Assembly (NCBI GenBank): GCA_022763045.1
Contig: JALEGI010000001.1
Span: 58,230 to 122,229, forward strand
Reading direction: 5' to 3'
DNA length: 64,000 bases
Origin: Simkaniaceae bacterium
Lineage (GTDB): Bacteria; Chlamydiota; Chlamydiia; Chlamydiales; JACRBE01
Shown: one piece after another, positions 32,138-40,099 of the stretch
Layout of the letters: each line of letters begins with the position of its first letter
Position numbering within the stretch: position 1 is the first letter of the stretch
Translations under genes and position numbers: made by a program
Notes under the pieces: generated by a model
What the model was told of the DNA's origin: nothing
Seen by the model: only the letters and a program-made list of their open reading frames with translations
Database searches by the model: none

Positions 32138-32884
32138 ATGAAGATATGGGCGATTGCAGATTTGCACCTTGCAATAAGCACACCAGACAAGAAAATGGAT
32201 GTCTTTGGTGGCAACTGGAAGGGGTATCAAGAGAAGATCAAAAAACACTGGGCTCTCTCTGTAAAGCCAGAAGATTTGGTCCTTGTTGCGGGCGATATTT
32301 CGTGGGCACATCACATCAATGAGATGAAAGAGGATCTTGAGTTTCTCGACTCACTTCCGGGCACCAAAGTGATGTGTAAAGGCAACCACGACTACTGGTG
32401 GACCTCAAATGGTAAAATGCAAACGGCTCTGCCCGATTCGATCCACTTTATCCACAACAACACCTTTGATTTCGGGCCAATTTCCATTGGGGGCTCGCGA
32501 TTGTGGGATACCCCCGAGTATCGCTTCGATAAAATTGTCACCATTGTCCCCTCTGAGGATGCGCCACCGTCTAAACAGCGAACCACACCTGAAGAGGATG
32601 CGCGCATTTTTGAGCGCGAACTTGAAAGACTTGAGCGCTCCCTGAAACTTCTCAATCAAGAGGCAGACCATCGCATTGCAATGACCCACTACCCTCCAAT
32701 TGGCCTCGACCTGAAACCTTCATGCGCCTCCCATCTTCTCGAAAAATACAATGTCGATATCTGCGTCTTTGGCCATTTGCATAATGTCCCCTCTGACTTA
32801 TCGCTATTTGGTGAAAATAAGGGCGTGCGCTACGATTTTGTTGCAGGTGATTATTTAGATTTTCACCCACTCAGGATTCTTTAG
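32138..32884 (+). CDS. Calcineurin-like metallophosphoesterase
   Basis: 248 residues. Metal-binding motifs in order: DLHL (D-x-H), GDISWA (G-D), GNHDYWW (G-N-H-D/E), MTHYPP (H) and FGHLH (G-H-x-H). The substrate is not known. A 16-base exact copy of the palindromic element's half-site (CTCTCTGTAAAGCCAG, 32255-32270) lies inside the coding sequence and encodes LSVKP before the conserved EDLVLVAGDISW. The 3' end overlaps the convergent gene by 14 bases. Confidence 0.88.
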   Translation: MKIWAIADLHLAISTPDKKMDVFGGNWKGYQEKIKKHWALSVKPEDLVLVAGDISWAHHINEMKEDLEFLDSLPGTKVMCKGNHDYWWTSNGKMQTALPDSIHFIHNNTFDFGPISIGGSRLWDTPEYRFDKIVTIVPSEDAPPSKQRTTPEEDARIFERELERLERSLKLLNQEADHRIAMTHYPPIGLDLKPSCASHLLEKYNVDICVFGHLHNVPSDLSLFGENKGVRYDFVAGDYLDFHPLRIL

Positions 32885-33830
32885 GCTGTAGCGCGTCCAA
32901 GATCAGCTGCTCCAATTTCATTTTCGATTTATCATCGATATCTGTTCGAGACGCAAGCAGCTTATGAATAAAGTCGTGTTCGAGCTCTTGATCGACGTCT
33001 GAATAGAAATTTGCAATCAGCTTGAGCATCTGTTTAAAATTTTCCTCTGTACGCACAAAAGGAACAAATTTTTGGTAATAGCTATAGAAAAGATCGTTTC
33101 GATCACAATTTGAGAGGTATGAGAGAAACTCTAGACACAAATCGATGTTGGGATTTTCCACTAAATCGCTGCCGAAACGCTCGACATGCTCTTCAGATTC
33201 ATCTTCAAGAAGGCGCATGCGTAGAAAATCAAACCATTGCCGATCTTCCACATAGTCATAAAAGCCCTCAATGAGTTCAGAGGCGAGGGTGAGCCGCTCA
33301 TTGTCGATTAAATAGGCACAAAAATCATAGATAAAGGTTTCCAAATCGTGCGCAAAGTAGTTTGAGATGTGTGCAAAAACAGCTTGTGGCGATTGCGAAT
33401 CATCTACACTGCCATCTAAGATACTCTCAAGGCGATTAAGGATGTCTCCAATGTGATCTATATCTGCAGTATTTTGTTCAAATAGCTCAATTTGATGATC
33501 AAGTTCATCACAAAAAATCGAAAGCTCTGCTCGACCTTGCAAAAGACGGCGCCAGAGCTCAAAAATCAAAAGAAAGCAGTGCTCAATGGTGTACGAATCG
33601 ACATTTTCTGGAAGCAAAGTTGCGGTCAGTTGACGTGGTGTATCAGCACTTTTTGCATAAAGAAGGAAGCTCTCATCGTTGAGTTTCACCCCAAGTGCAC
33701 GGAGACGGCCATAGAGCGCCTCTTTATCGAGGGAGCGATAGTCTTCAATCTCCCACTTCTCACAATTGTCTTTCTCTTGGCTACTATTGAGCTGCAAGAG
33801 ATTATAGCGTGCACGTCCGTAAAACTGCAT
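32871..33830 (-). CDS. Hypothetical helical protein
   Basis: 319 residues, acidic, soluble, mainly helical, with many Leu/Asp/Glu. Not recognised. No signal peptide. It is convergent with the phosphoesterase, sharing 14 bases. Helices such as IEHCFLLIFELWRRLLQ and CLEFLSYLSNCDRNDLFYSY could form a tetratricopeptide-like or other helical scaffold, but no repeat period is clear. Confidence 0.7.
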   Translation of the reverse strand: MQFYGRARYNLLQLNSSQEKDNCEKWEIEDYRSLDKEALYGRLRALGVKLNDESFLLYAKSADTPRQLTATLLPENVDSYTIEHCFLLIFELWRRLLQGRAELSIFCDELDHQIELFEQNTADIDHIGDILNRLESILDGSVDDSQSPQAVFAHISNYFAHDLETFIYDFCAYLIDNERLTLASELIEGFYDYVEDRQWFDFLRMRLLEDESEEHVERFGSDLVENPNIDLCLEFLSYLSNCDRNDLFYSYYQKFVPFVRTEENFKQMLKLIANFYSDVDQELEHDFIHKLLASRTDIDDKSKMKLEQLILDALQPKES

Positions 33831-34012
33831 ACCAGTCCTTGAAAAAGATCTACAAAAGCTGTTTCCCGCTATTCACGGGGATGGGATGAAGCTAGAAGGC
33901 GGTGTTGTGCAGTAGTGTTGACATCCACTTGACTGGTTTAGCCCCTTTTTAGAGGCGAAAATATTTTCACTTTGCTTTAATGTATATAACCGATCGAGGT
34001 TTTTTTCAAGTG

Positions 34013-34426
34013 ATGAAGAAAAAACGCCCAACAATCTTGCTCGAAGTACTTGTTGCCTTCACACTCACCGCAGTTGCCACATCACTCATTGCAGCTGTCC
34101 CACATACCTTTTTTAAACGAAGCATGAAAGAGATTAAAGCGATTGAAGCAGAGCGGATCGCAAATCTCACTTTTGGTGAAATAGCAAAAACTTTCCATCT
34201 CAACCACAAGTGGGAGAGCATTCCGCCCGCAACGGAAAAAGAGCGCTTGGAGCTAGCCCCCTATCCCGTTTCTCTTTCCTTAACAACCAGCTGCTGCTTT
34301 CAACGCTACTACAAAATTGGATGGCTCAAGGAGCGCAGCTCAGACACAAAACGCCTGATCTCGCTGCAAATCTTTATCGACAAAACCCCCTACAACTACA
34401 TTTTCGTCCAAGAGAAAAAAACCTAG
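34013..34426 (+). CDS. Pseudopilin-like protein (type II secretion)
   Basis: 137 residues from the ATG at 34013; an in-frame upstream ATG at 33980 would bury the leader. The N-terminus KKKRPTILLEVLVAFTLTAV is a prepilin-type leader: basic residues, then TxLLE with Glu at +5, then a hydrophobic helix. The usual Phe at +1 is replaced (PTILLE). The rest is a small globular domain with two adjacent Cys. GspI-like minor pseudopilins have this form. Two similar genes follow at 36388 and 36942, split from this one by a transporter. Confidence 0.65.
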   Translation: MKKKRPTILLEVLVAFTLTAVATSLIAAVPHTFFKRSMKEIKAIEAERIANLTFGEIAKTFHLNHKWESIPPATEKERLELAPYPVSLSLTTSCCFQRYYKIGWLKERSSDTKRLISLQIFIDKTPYNYIFVQEKKT

Positions 34427-34459
34427 TAGAAAAATATTTTTTTGTGCAGGTTGAACTTT

Positions 34460-36313
34460 ATGGAAAAAGAAGAGTCCTTTACCCCAGTTGTCGCAGATGA
34501 AACTCACATGCGCGAGTTTTCACTAAAAGCCATTATTCTGGGAGTGATTCTCGGCGTTGTCTTTGCAATTGGCAATGCCTATGTCGGTCTCAAAGTAGGG
34601 CTGACGATATCCGCTTCAATACCAGCAGCTGTGATGTCAATGGGGATTTTGCGACTTCTTTTTCGACGCGTCACAATTTTAGAAAATAATATTGTACAAA
34701 CAGTGGCGGCAGTCGGCGGTGGAATTGCAAGTGGGGCAATTTTCACTGTACCGGCACTCTTTTTGCTTGGCTTTGAACCGATGAAGTGGAACATTTTTCT
34801 TCTCACTTTTTTAGGCGGTATTCTGGGAATTTTATTTATGATCCCCATGAGACGCTACATTATCGTGAAAGAGCATGGCATCCTCCCCTTCCCTGAGGGA
34901 ACCGCATGCGCTGAAATTCTGAAGGCGGGAGATTCGGGAACAAAAAGCTCTTGGGAGGCGTGGGTTGGTCTAGCAGTTGGCGCAATTTATCAAGCGTGTA
35001 CTGGCATTTTGCACTTTTGGCAAACCAAGTTGAGCCTTGTTGTCAAAAGCTACCAGCGCACAGAAGTTAACATGGAGTGTACTCCAGTACTACTTGGAGT
35101 TGGGTTTATTATTGGCCCGCGCGTCGCCTCAATTATGTTTGTCGGCGGTGCAATTAGCTGGTGGGTCTTTATCCCCTTGATTCGTCTCTTTGGGCAGGGA
35201 GATGTACTTATTTATCCCTCGACAATTCCAATTGGTTTGATGTCAGCAGACGATATCTGGTCAAGCTATGTACGCTACATTGGCGCCGGTACAATCGCAA
35301 TTGGAGGGCTCTTATCGCTCTTCAAAATTGGTCCCGTAATTTTCAAAACGATCCACGTTGGATTTAAAGAACTCTTTCAAGGATTGGGCTCAAAAAATCG
35401 CCCACGCACCGACCGCGACATCTCTCTCTCATGGCTCATTCTAGGATCGCTTGCAATCATCCTATTTCTCTGGCTTTACCCCGGACTACAACTCAATCTA
35501 CTCACTGTTGTCCTCTTGGTGATCCTCGGCTACTTCTTCGTCGCTGTCACCTCTGTGACCGTAGGACTCGTCGGGAGCTCATCCAATCCAGTGTCAGGCA
35601 TGACCATCACAACCCTTCTCATTACCTCACTGATCTTCCTTGCTATTGGCTGGACTGAGAGAGCTTACCTCATCTCAGCGATTGTGATGAGTATTGTCGC
35701 CAACGTCGCCATTAGCCTTGCCGGCACAACCTCGCAAGATCTGAAAACCGGCTTTCTCCTTGGAGCAACGCCCATCAAACAACAAATCGCTGAAATCATT
35801 GGCCTCGTAATCCCCTGTATCGCAATCGGCTTTACAATCTACCTCCTGAACGACGCCTACAAGTTTGGCTCCACCGCCCTGCCAGCCCCACAAGCAACCC
35901 TCATGGCGCTCATTGCCAAAGGCGTCATCCTAGGCAAACTCCCCCTCACTCTCGTAGCAATAGGCGTTGTTATTGGAATCATCCTAGAAATCCTGCGCAT
36001 TCCAATTCTACCCTTTGCCATTGGCCTTTACCTCCCCCTTGAGCTCTCCACAGCCATCATGGTTGGTGGGATCGTCTCAGGAATCTTGAAATACGGCTTC
36101 AAAAATAATGCCGCAATTGAGCGCGGTATCCTTCTTGCCTCCGGCCTTGTTGCCGGCGACGCGTGTATGGGTGTAGTCATTGCACTACTCACTGTGCTAA
36201 CCATCGTCCCCGAACAATTCACCCCGCTTCTCTCGCAAGAATTTGGTCTCGCGTTTTACCTGCTTTTAGCGCTTGGACTTGGATGGCTCGCACGGCCGAC
36301 TAAGGCCACCTAA
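34460..36313 (+). CDS. OPT-family oligopeptide transporter
   Basis: 617 residues with about 14-16 membrane segments. N-terminal MREFSLKAIILGVILGVVF with GNAYVGLKVGLTISASIP, then PFPEGTACAEIL and VGSSSNPVSGMTITTLL, are signatures of the bacterial OPT family, which takes up small peptides. Start at the ATG 34460 with AGG nine bases upstream. Peptide import would suit an obligate intracellular bacterium. A terminator-like palindromic element follows the stop. Confidence 0.9.
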   Translation: MEKEESFTPVVADETHMREFSLKAIILGVILGVVFAIGNAYVGLKVGLTISASIPAAVMSMGILRLLFRRVTILENNIVQTVAAVGGGIASGAIFTVPALFLLGFEPMKWNIFLLTFLGGILGILFMIPMRRYIIVKEHGILPFPEGTACAEILKAGDSGTKSSWEAWVGLAVGAIYQACTGILHFWQTKLSLVVKSYQRTEVNMECTPVLLGVGFIIGPRVASIMFVGGAISWWVFIPLIRLFGQGDVLIYPSTIPIGLMSADDIWSSYVRYIGAGTIAIGGLLSLFKIGPVIFKTIHVGFKELFQGLGSKNRPRTDRDISLSWLILGSLAIILFLWLYPGLQLNLLTVVLLVILGYFFVAVTSVTVGLVGSSSNPVSGMTITTLLITSLIFLAIGWTERAYLISAIVMSIVANVAISLAGTTSQDLKTGFLLGATPIKQQIAEIIGLVIPCIAIGFTIYLLNDAYKFGSTALPAPQATLMALIAKGVILGKLPLTLVAIGVVIGIILEILRIPILPFAIGLYLPLELSTAIMVGGIVSGILKYGFKNNAAIERGILLASGLVAGDACMGVVIALLTVLTIVPEQFTPLLSQEFGLAFYLLLALGLGWLARPTKAT

Positions 36314-36315
36314 AA

Positions 36316-36366
36316 ATAGCTTGTAAAGCCGCTTTACAAGCTACTTTTTTCTCTATGTAAAGCCAG
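36316..36366 (+). repeat. Palindromic element copy 7, terminator-like
   Basis: Perfect inverted repeat at 36318-36342 with central C, then ACTTTTTTCTC, then half-site ATGTAAAGCCAG. Directly after the OPT stop and in the sense direction. Hairpin plus six T is a fair intrinsic terminator for the transporter gene. Confidence 0.9.
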
Positions 36367-36387
36367 AAAAATGTTACGCTTTTTTGT

Positions 36388-36945
36388 ATGAAACGCAGAT
36401 CTTTTACCATCCTCGAAATCTTTGTTGGCTCCCTTTTAGCCTGCCTCTTGATCGGTCTACTTTTTAACAAGTTGCATTCGCAAATTAAGGGGCAAAAGGT
36501 GATTGAAGAGACAATGTCTACGGCGTTAAATCACGCGCGCTTCAATGAGAGGTTATCTCTCATGATGATGCGTCTTGAGGGAGCTATGTATACTGAGCGC
36601 AATCCAGAGAGCGATCTCGATGAACTCTTCTTCCAATTTGACAACGGGATCGATCCTGACCCCAATTTTTGCCATTTAGTTGAGGCAAAACTCTTTCGTA
36701 ACCGCTCAAATCAAGTCATTCTTGAGCTTAAATCTGAGACGCCAAACGTGACTCCGAGAAAAGAAATTTTACTAGCAAATATTGAGGAGCTCTCCTTTGG
36801 CTTTACAGTGACAAAAAATGCGCCAGCAAAAAAGGCTGCTGAAACTTTAGCGACATGGCAAAAGGGAGCAAAGGAGGCTCCAGATCTTTTAGAAATTAGC
36901 CTGTTGCGTAATGGCATCACAACCCCCTTTCTCTTTCGTCTATGA
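36388..36945 (+). CDS. GspJ-like pseudopilin
   Basis: 185 residues. The N-terminus KRRSFTILEIFVGSLLACLL is a textbook prepilin leader: basic, then FTILE (Phe +1, Glu +5), then a long hydrophobic helix. The globular part (LEGAMYTER, LVEAKLFRNRSNQVILELKS, LEISLLR) resembles GspJ-type minor pseudopilins of type II secretion. In C. trachomatis small pseudopilin-like genes lie with gspDEFG close to pepP and mutL (from memory); pepP and mutL are 5 kb downstream here. It overlaps the next gene by four bases. Confidence 0.75.
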   Translation: MKRRSFTILEIFVGSLLACLLIGLLFNKLHSQIKGQKVIEETMSTALNHARFNERLSLMMMRLEGAMYTERNPESDLDELFFQFDNGIDPDPNFCHLVEAKLFRNRSNQVILELKSETPNVTPRKEILLANIEELSFGFTVTKNAPAKKAAETLATWQKGAKEAPDLLEISLLRNGITTPFLFRL

Positions 36946-37793
36946 ATTTAATTCCCTTTGTTTCTAGCATCTTATTTATTCTCGCCCTTTCAAGCGCTCT
37001 TCTATTTTCGCGCACCGCGAATTTTGAAAAGCAGTGCACTCTCTACAAGGGGACGCTCGTCGCTCTGCGTAATTTGAAAAACGCTGAGGAGAAATCACAG
37101 CTGAAAACAAAGAAAAAGAGCGTGAAAGGGACGAGGAAAAAGCCCTTTGTTTGGCACCGTGAAAAGTGCTTTGGCATTGAGAGGTCAAAATTTAGTCTTG
37201 CACGCGCCATCGAGGGTGACATTCAAGCCTTTGACCTAACACTCAAAGTACTACAAAGTCTCTATCCAGAGCATGCAAAGTCAATGGATCCCCTACTAAG
37301 GTATTTTCAAAAAAAAGGAAAAAAGGCGACTCAAATAACCGAGCTCTTTCCCGATGAGCCTAAACTGAAGGCGATTTTCTACGAAATGCTACGCGGGAGC
37401 AAATCTAACTCCCCTCCAGCACTTGAAGATGTAATCACTCTCCAAGATCGCAAGCCTATTATTTTTGCTACGGCCTCATCTGAGGTGCTGCGAGCGGCCT
37501 TTGGTGACGATGCTGCGGTTAAGATTCGTGAAAAAGAGCGTGAGCGCTACGAAAATAATCGCGGACGACGCGCTCTTTCAAAGCAGGAACTTAAAGAGAT
37601 TGTTAGCAATTTTCCGATCGATGAACTTGTCGATGCGAAGACAAATTTAAAAGGGGAAAAAGTGCTTGCTGGCAACGATGTCAATACTGCTATTGAAATC
37701 AAAAAGCATCTACAGACAAATCACGGAGCGCGGGATAAAGACGATGGCATTTTGACAGGGAACGAGAGCGTAAATGTGGCGCCTTCGCCTTGA
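36942..37793 (+). CDS. Type II secretion accessory protein (GspK position)
   Basis: 283 residues. One N-terminal hydrophobic segment (FVSSILFILALSSALLFS), then a basic stretch (KTKKKSVKGTRKKP) and a mainly helical, polar periplasmic domain. It overlaps the pseudopilin gene, so a role in the same pseudopilus is likely; GspK occupies the equivalent place in other bacteria. No direct GspK motif is recognised. The 3' end overlaps the convergent histidine kinase gene by 73 bases. Confidence 0.55.
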   Translation: MNLIPFVSSILFILALSSALLFSRTANFEKQCTLYKGTLVALRNLKNAEEKSQLKTKKKSVKGTRKKPFVWHREKCFGIERSKFSLARAIEGDIQAFDLTLKVLQSLYPEHAKSMDPLLRYFQKKGKKATQITELFPDEPKLKAIFYEMLRGSKSNSPPALEDVITLQDRKPIIFATASSEVLRAAFGDDAAVKIREKERERYENNRGRRALSKQELKEIVSNFPIDELVDAKTNLKGEKVLAGNDVNTAIEIKKHLQTNHGARDKDDGILTGNESVNVAPSP

Positions 37794-39346
37794 AGAGATG
37801 TTGCTGTAATCTCCCCATCATGGCGCTCAACAATTGAGCGAACAATTGAGAGCCCAAGACCTGCCCCACCCATTTTGCGTGAACGCGCTTTATCTACGGT
37901 GTAGAAGCGATCAAAGATGTGTTTTAAATCTTTGCCGGCAATTCCAGGTCCGCGATCGCTAATCGAGAGTTTAATTTCAGAATCCTGTACGTCGATTTTC
38001 ACAGTAATTTCAGGATTATCGCCTGAATATTTGATGCCATTTTCAATGAGGTTCATGATCGCAAGCTCAAGTAGACCAGGGTTGCCCCAAATAACCGCCT
38101 CATCTTGGTTTTGCAGCTGCTCAATCCCTACATTTGGGTGTACGCCCAGCACTGTCAAGCTGCAGCTTTCAACAAGCGAGCAGAGATCACACGGCTGCAT
38201 CTCATTTTTATTCTCATTTTCGAGATCTGCAAGAACAAGAAGGCTTTTGACGAGATTATTCATTCTCTCACACGAGCGCACAATTTTCTCTGAAATATCG
38301 CTTAGCATGGAACTCGAGATCTGAGGCATTTCAAGAAGTGTTTCAGCAAACCCTTTGATAATTGTGATGGGGGTACGCAATTCATGAGAGGCATTTGCGA
38401 CAAAATTTTTCCCCATAGCATAGATTTTATGGTCACTGCTGCGATCTTGAACGATAAGTGCGGCTCCCCTCCTTGCAATAGGGGCTGCAGTCATCGCAAA
38501 GTAGTTTTCATCCTGATCGCTAAAACCACGTTTTTCAACCACTTGATTTTTCAAAGAGGCTTTTGCGACCTCTAAAGCCTCTTTGGCAAGAGGTGTTGAG
38601 ACAACATCGGTAAATAGCTGCCCAACTGGCTGCATCACCCCAACTTTTAATAGAGAAATCGCCTTCAAGTTGATAAAGGTGATACGCATTTGATTGCCGA
38701 GTACAACAACCCCCTCGTCTAAACTCTCTAAGACTGCGAGCTTCTCTTGCTTTTCAAAGAGCAGTTTCTCCTCATGGTTGTCCATTTGCGCCATGGCCAT
38801 TTCGCAAGCCGCGCGTACCGAAGAGCGCTTAAAGCGAAGCATCATTGCCTCAATCGGCTTTAAGGCCCACTGCAGACAAAAGGTAAGAAGAATAGAAAAG
38901 GCGACTAAAATAATAATTGCCAGAGCAGTGCCGTATATATGCATGTGACCTAAGATTGCATCGAGAAGCTTAGAGTCACCTGATAGGTAGAGGGCATACT
39001 TTTTTTTGTCCATTTCAAAGGACTTTCCGGCAAAAAGTAGATCGCCTCGCTTTCCTGAGACACACGTTCGCCGAAAAACCTGCTTGCGTTTTGCAATAAA
39101 GGGCTTTTTCGAGGCGTACAAAACATCCCCCTTCGCATCGCACAATGTGACATAGTGGTATTGCGAGAGCTGCTCGATCACCTGATCGATATCTCGGCAA
39201 GGTCTGAGCTTTGATAAAATCCTTCCCACTTCCACCTCAAGGGTGCGCCGCACAACTAGACGGGAAACAGGCCTACAAGAGAAGTAGGTCCCAATAGACA
39301 ATAGGAGCGAAATAAAGACAGAAAACCAAAAAAAGCGTCTAACCAC
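37721..39346 (-). CDS. PhoR-type sensor histidine kinase
   Basis: 541 residues from the GTG at 39346, which has GAG seven bases upstream. Longer readings back to 39562 would run across a strong divergent promoter and small genes on the other strand. Order: membrane segment (FWFSVFISLLLSIGTYF), periplasmic sensor, second membrane segment (ALAIIILVAFSILLTFCLQW), linker, PAS domain (LDEGVVVLGNQMRITFIN), HisKA with phosphorylated His in NASHELRTPITIIKG, and HATPase with NLIENGIKYSG, DRGPGIAG and GAGLGLSIV. It is the likely partner of a PhoB-type regulator such as the one at 62503, although they are 23 kb apart. Confidence 0.88.
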   Translation of the reverse strand: MVRRFFWFSVFISLLLSIGTYFSCRPVSRLVVRRTLEVEVGRILSKLRPCRDIDQVIEQLSQYHYVTLCDAKGDVLYASKKPFIAKRKQVFRRTCVSGKRGDLLFAGKSFEMDKKKYALYLSGDSKLLDAILGHMHIYGTALAIIILVAFSILLTFCLQWALKPIEAMMLRFKRSSVRAACEMAMAQMDNHEEKLLFEKQEKLAVLESLDEGVVVLGNQMRITFINLKAISLLKVGVMQPVGQLFTDVVSTPLAKEALEVAKASLKNQVVEKRGFSDQDENYFAMTAAPIARRGAALIVQDRSSDHKIYAMGKNFVANASHELRTPITIIKGFAETLLEMPQISSSMLSDISEKIVRSCERMNNLVKSLLVLADLENENKNEMQPCDLCSLVESCSLTVLGVHPNVGIEQLQNQDEAVIWGNPGLLELAIMNLIENGIKYSGDNPEITVKIDVQDSEIKLSISDRGPGIAGKDLKHIFDRFYTVDKARSRKMGGAGLGLSIVRSIVERHDGEITATSLQGEGATFTLSFPVKMPSSLSRAP

Positions 39347-39375
39347 TTGAAACTCAATTTTATTTAAGGTATAAT
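39347..39375 (+). promoter_or_regulatory. Consensus housekeeping promoter
   Basis: TTGAAA (39347-39352) and TATAAT (39370-39375), 17-base spacer: the best promoter match in the window. It drives the plus-strand small genes from about 39382 and abuts the histidine kinase start on the other strand. Confidence 0.75.
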
Positions 39376-39419
39376 AAAGGAAGAGAGAGTGGACTTCAAT
39401 GAAAAATAGGAGTAATTCT

Positions 39420-39659
39420 ATGCCCCACTCAGTTACCAACCAATCAGATTCTTTTGTCAGCCAAATAGCTGTGAAACAGTCTAAATTCTTCAGAAACTTG
39501 CTTCTTTTTGGCGGAGCAATGTGCGCCCTTGAGGGCTTTTTTGAAAAATTAGAGGCCTCCATTGAAAAAAACGAGGCTAAAGGAGCAAAAGATGGTCGAG
39601 ATATTTCTCAACACTCAAGCGCAACACTCTCAACCAATTGCGAGCGAAAAGCTGGATGA
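39420..39659 (+). CDS. Hypothetical small protein
   Basis: 79 residues from an ATG with GGAG seven bases upstream, just after a consensus promoter. One weakly hydrophobic patch (FFRNLLLFGGAMCALEGFF) is followed by a charged tail (KLEASIEKNEAKGAKDG). Not recognised. Its 3' part overlaps the next small gene by 68 bases in another frame, so one of the two may have a different true boundary. The ATG at 39399 is an alternative start. Confidence 0.45.
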   Translation: MPHSVTNQSDSFVSQIAVKQSKFFRNLLLFGGAMCALEGFFEKLEASIEKNEAKGAKDGRDISQHSSATLSTNCERKAG

Positions 39660-39762
39660 TTTAGAGCATTTAGGCAAAACAGTATTGGTCTTTCATAGAG
39701 AAATTGAGCAAATGCAAGAGCGCATAAATTCGCAAACCCCTGAGGGTGAGCTGTTTGATTAA
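39592..39762 (+). CDS. Hypothetical small protein
   Basis: 56 residues from an ATG at 39592 with GGAG at a good distance. Polar and helical (LDDLEHLGKTVLVFHREIEQ), acidic C-terminus. Not recognised. It would share the promoter at 39347 with the preceding small gene, which it overlaps in another frame. Confidence 0.5.
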   Translation: MVEIFLNTQAQHSQPIASEKLDDLEHLGKTVLVFHREIEQMQERINSQTPEGELFD

Positions 39763-39785
39763 AGCTTTAAAAAATAACCTATATA

Positions 39786-39794
39786 TGCTAAAAT
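39786..39794 (+). promoter_or_regulatory. Putative extended -10 promoter
   Basis: TGCTAAAAT, an extended -10 box, with TTTAAA at the -35 position (39766-39771). It lies about 45 bases before the ATG at 39839. Confidence 0.4.
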
Positions 39795-39838
39795 AGTAAG
39801 TGGAGAGATAGACGATCCATAAAAATAAGGATAATTTC

Positions 39839-40099
39839 ATGAGCGAAGTAGAAAGCATGAGGAGCCAAGAAAATGCTGCTATTAACATGGCAGTTGGACA
39901 CACTCCCCAGCTTGAGATCAACCCAGCCGTTGCCCAAGCTGCCCATGACACACTCAGCGCCTCGACAAGCACACCGCAATTTAATGCCGCTGAAGCCAAT
40001 GCCGTGCTTCAAAATGTAACGCAATCCCCCGTGGGAACAGTTGCTGACCCTAACAACACCAATTTACAATCGAAAATACACCTAGCAAACCCTGTCTAG
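39839..40099 (+). CDS. Hypothetical small protein
   Basis: 86 residues, Ala/Asn/Thr/Gln-rich with few charges (AVAQAAHDTLSASTSTPQFN). AAGGA lies nine bases before the ATG. No signal peptide or membrane segment. Low-complexity composition of this kind is seen in secreted or surface-associated small proteins, but that is a guess. It converges with the cyclase gene, sharing four bases. Confidence 0.5.
   Translation: MSEVESMRSQENAAINMAVGHTPQLEINPAVAQAAHDTLSASTSTPQFNAAEANAVLQNVTQSPVGTVADPNNTNLQSKIHLANPV

Noticed and set aside
32255..32270. Exact 16-base half-site of the palindromic element inside the phosphoesterase gene.
   Set aside because: It encodes residues (VKPED) that I recall as normal for this family just before GDISW, so it is probably convergent and not an insertion. 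Kept only as part of the nonamer count.
39347..39562. N-terminal extension of the histidine kinase by 72 residues.
   Set aside because: It crosses a consensus promoter and a plus-strand gene; a GTG with a ribosome site at 39346 gives a normal sensor-kinase N-terminus.
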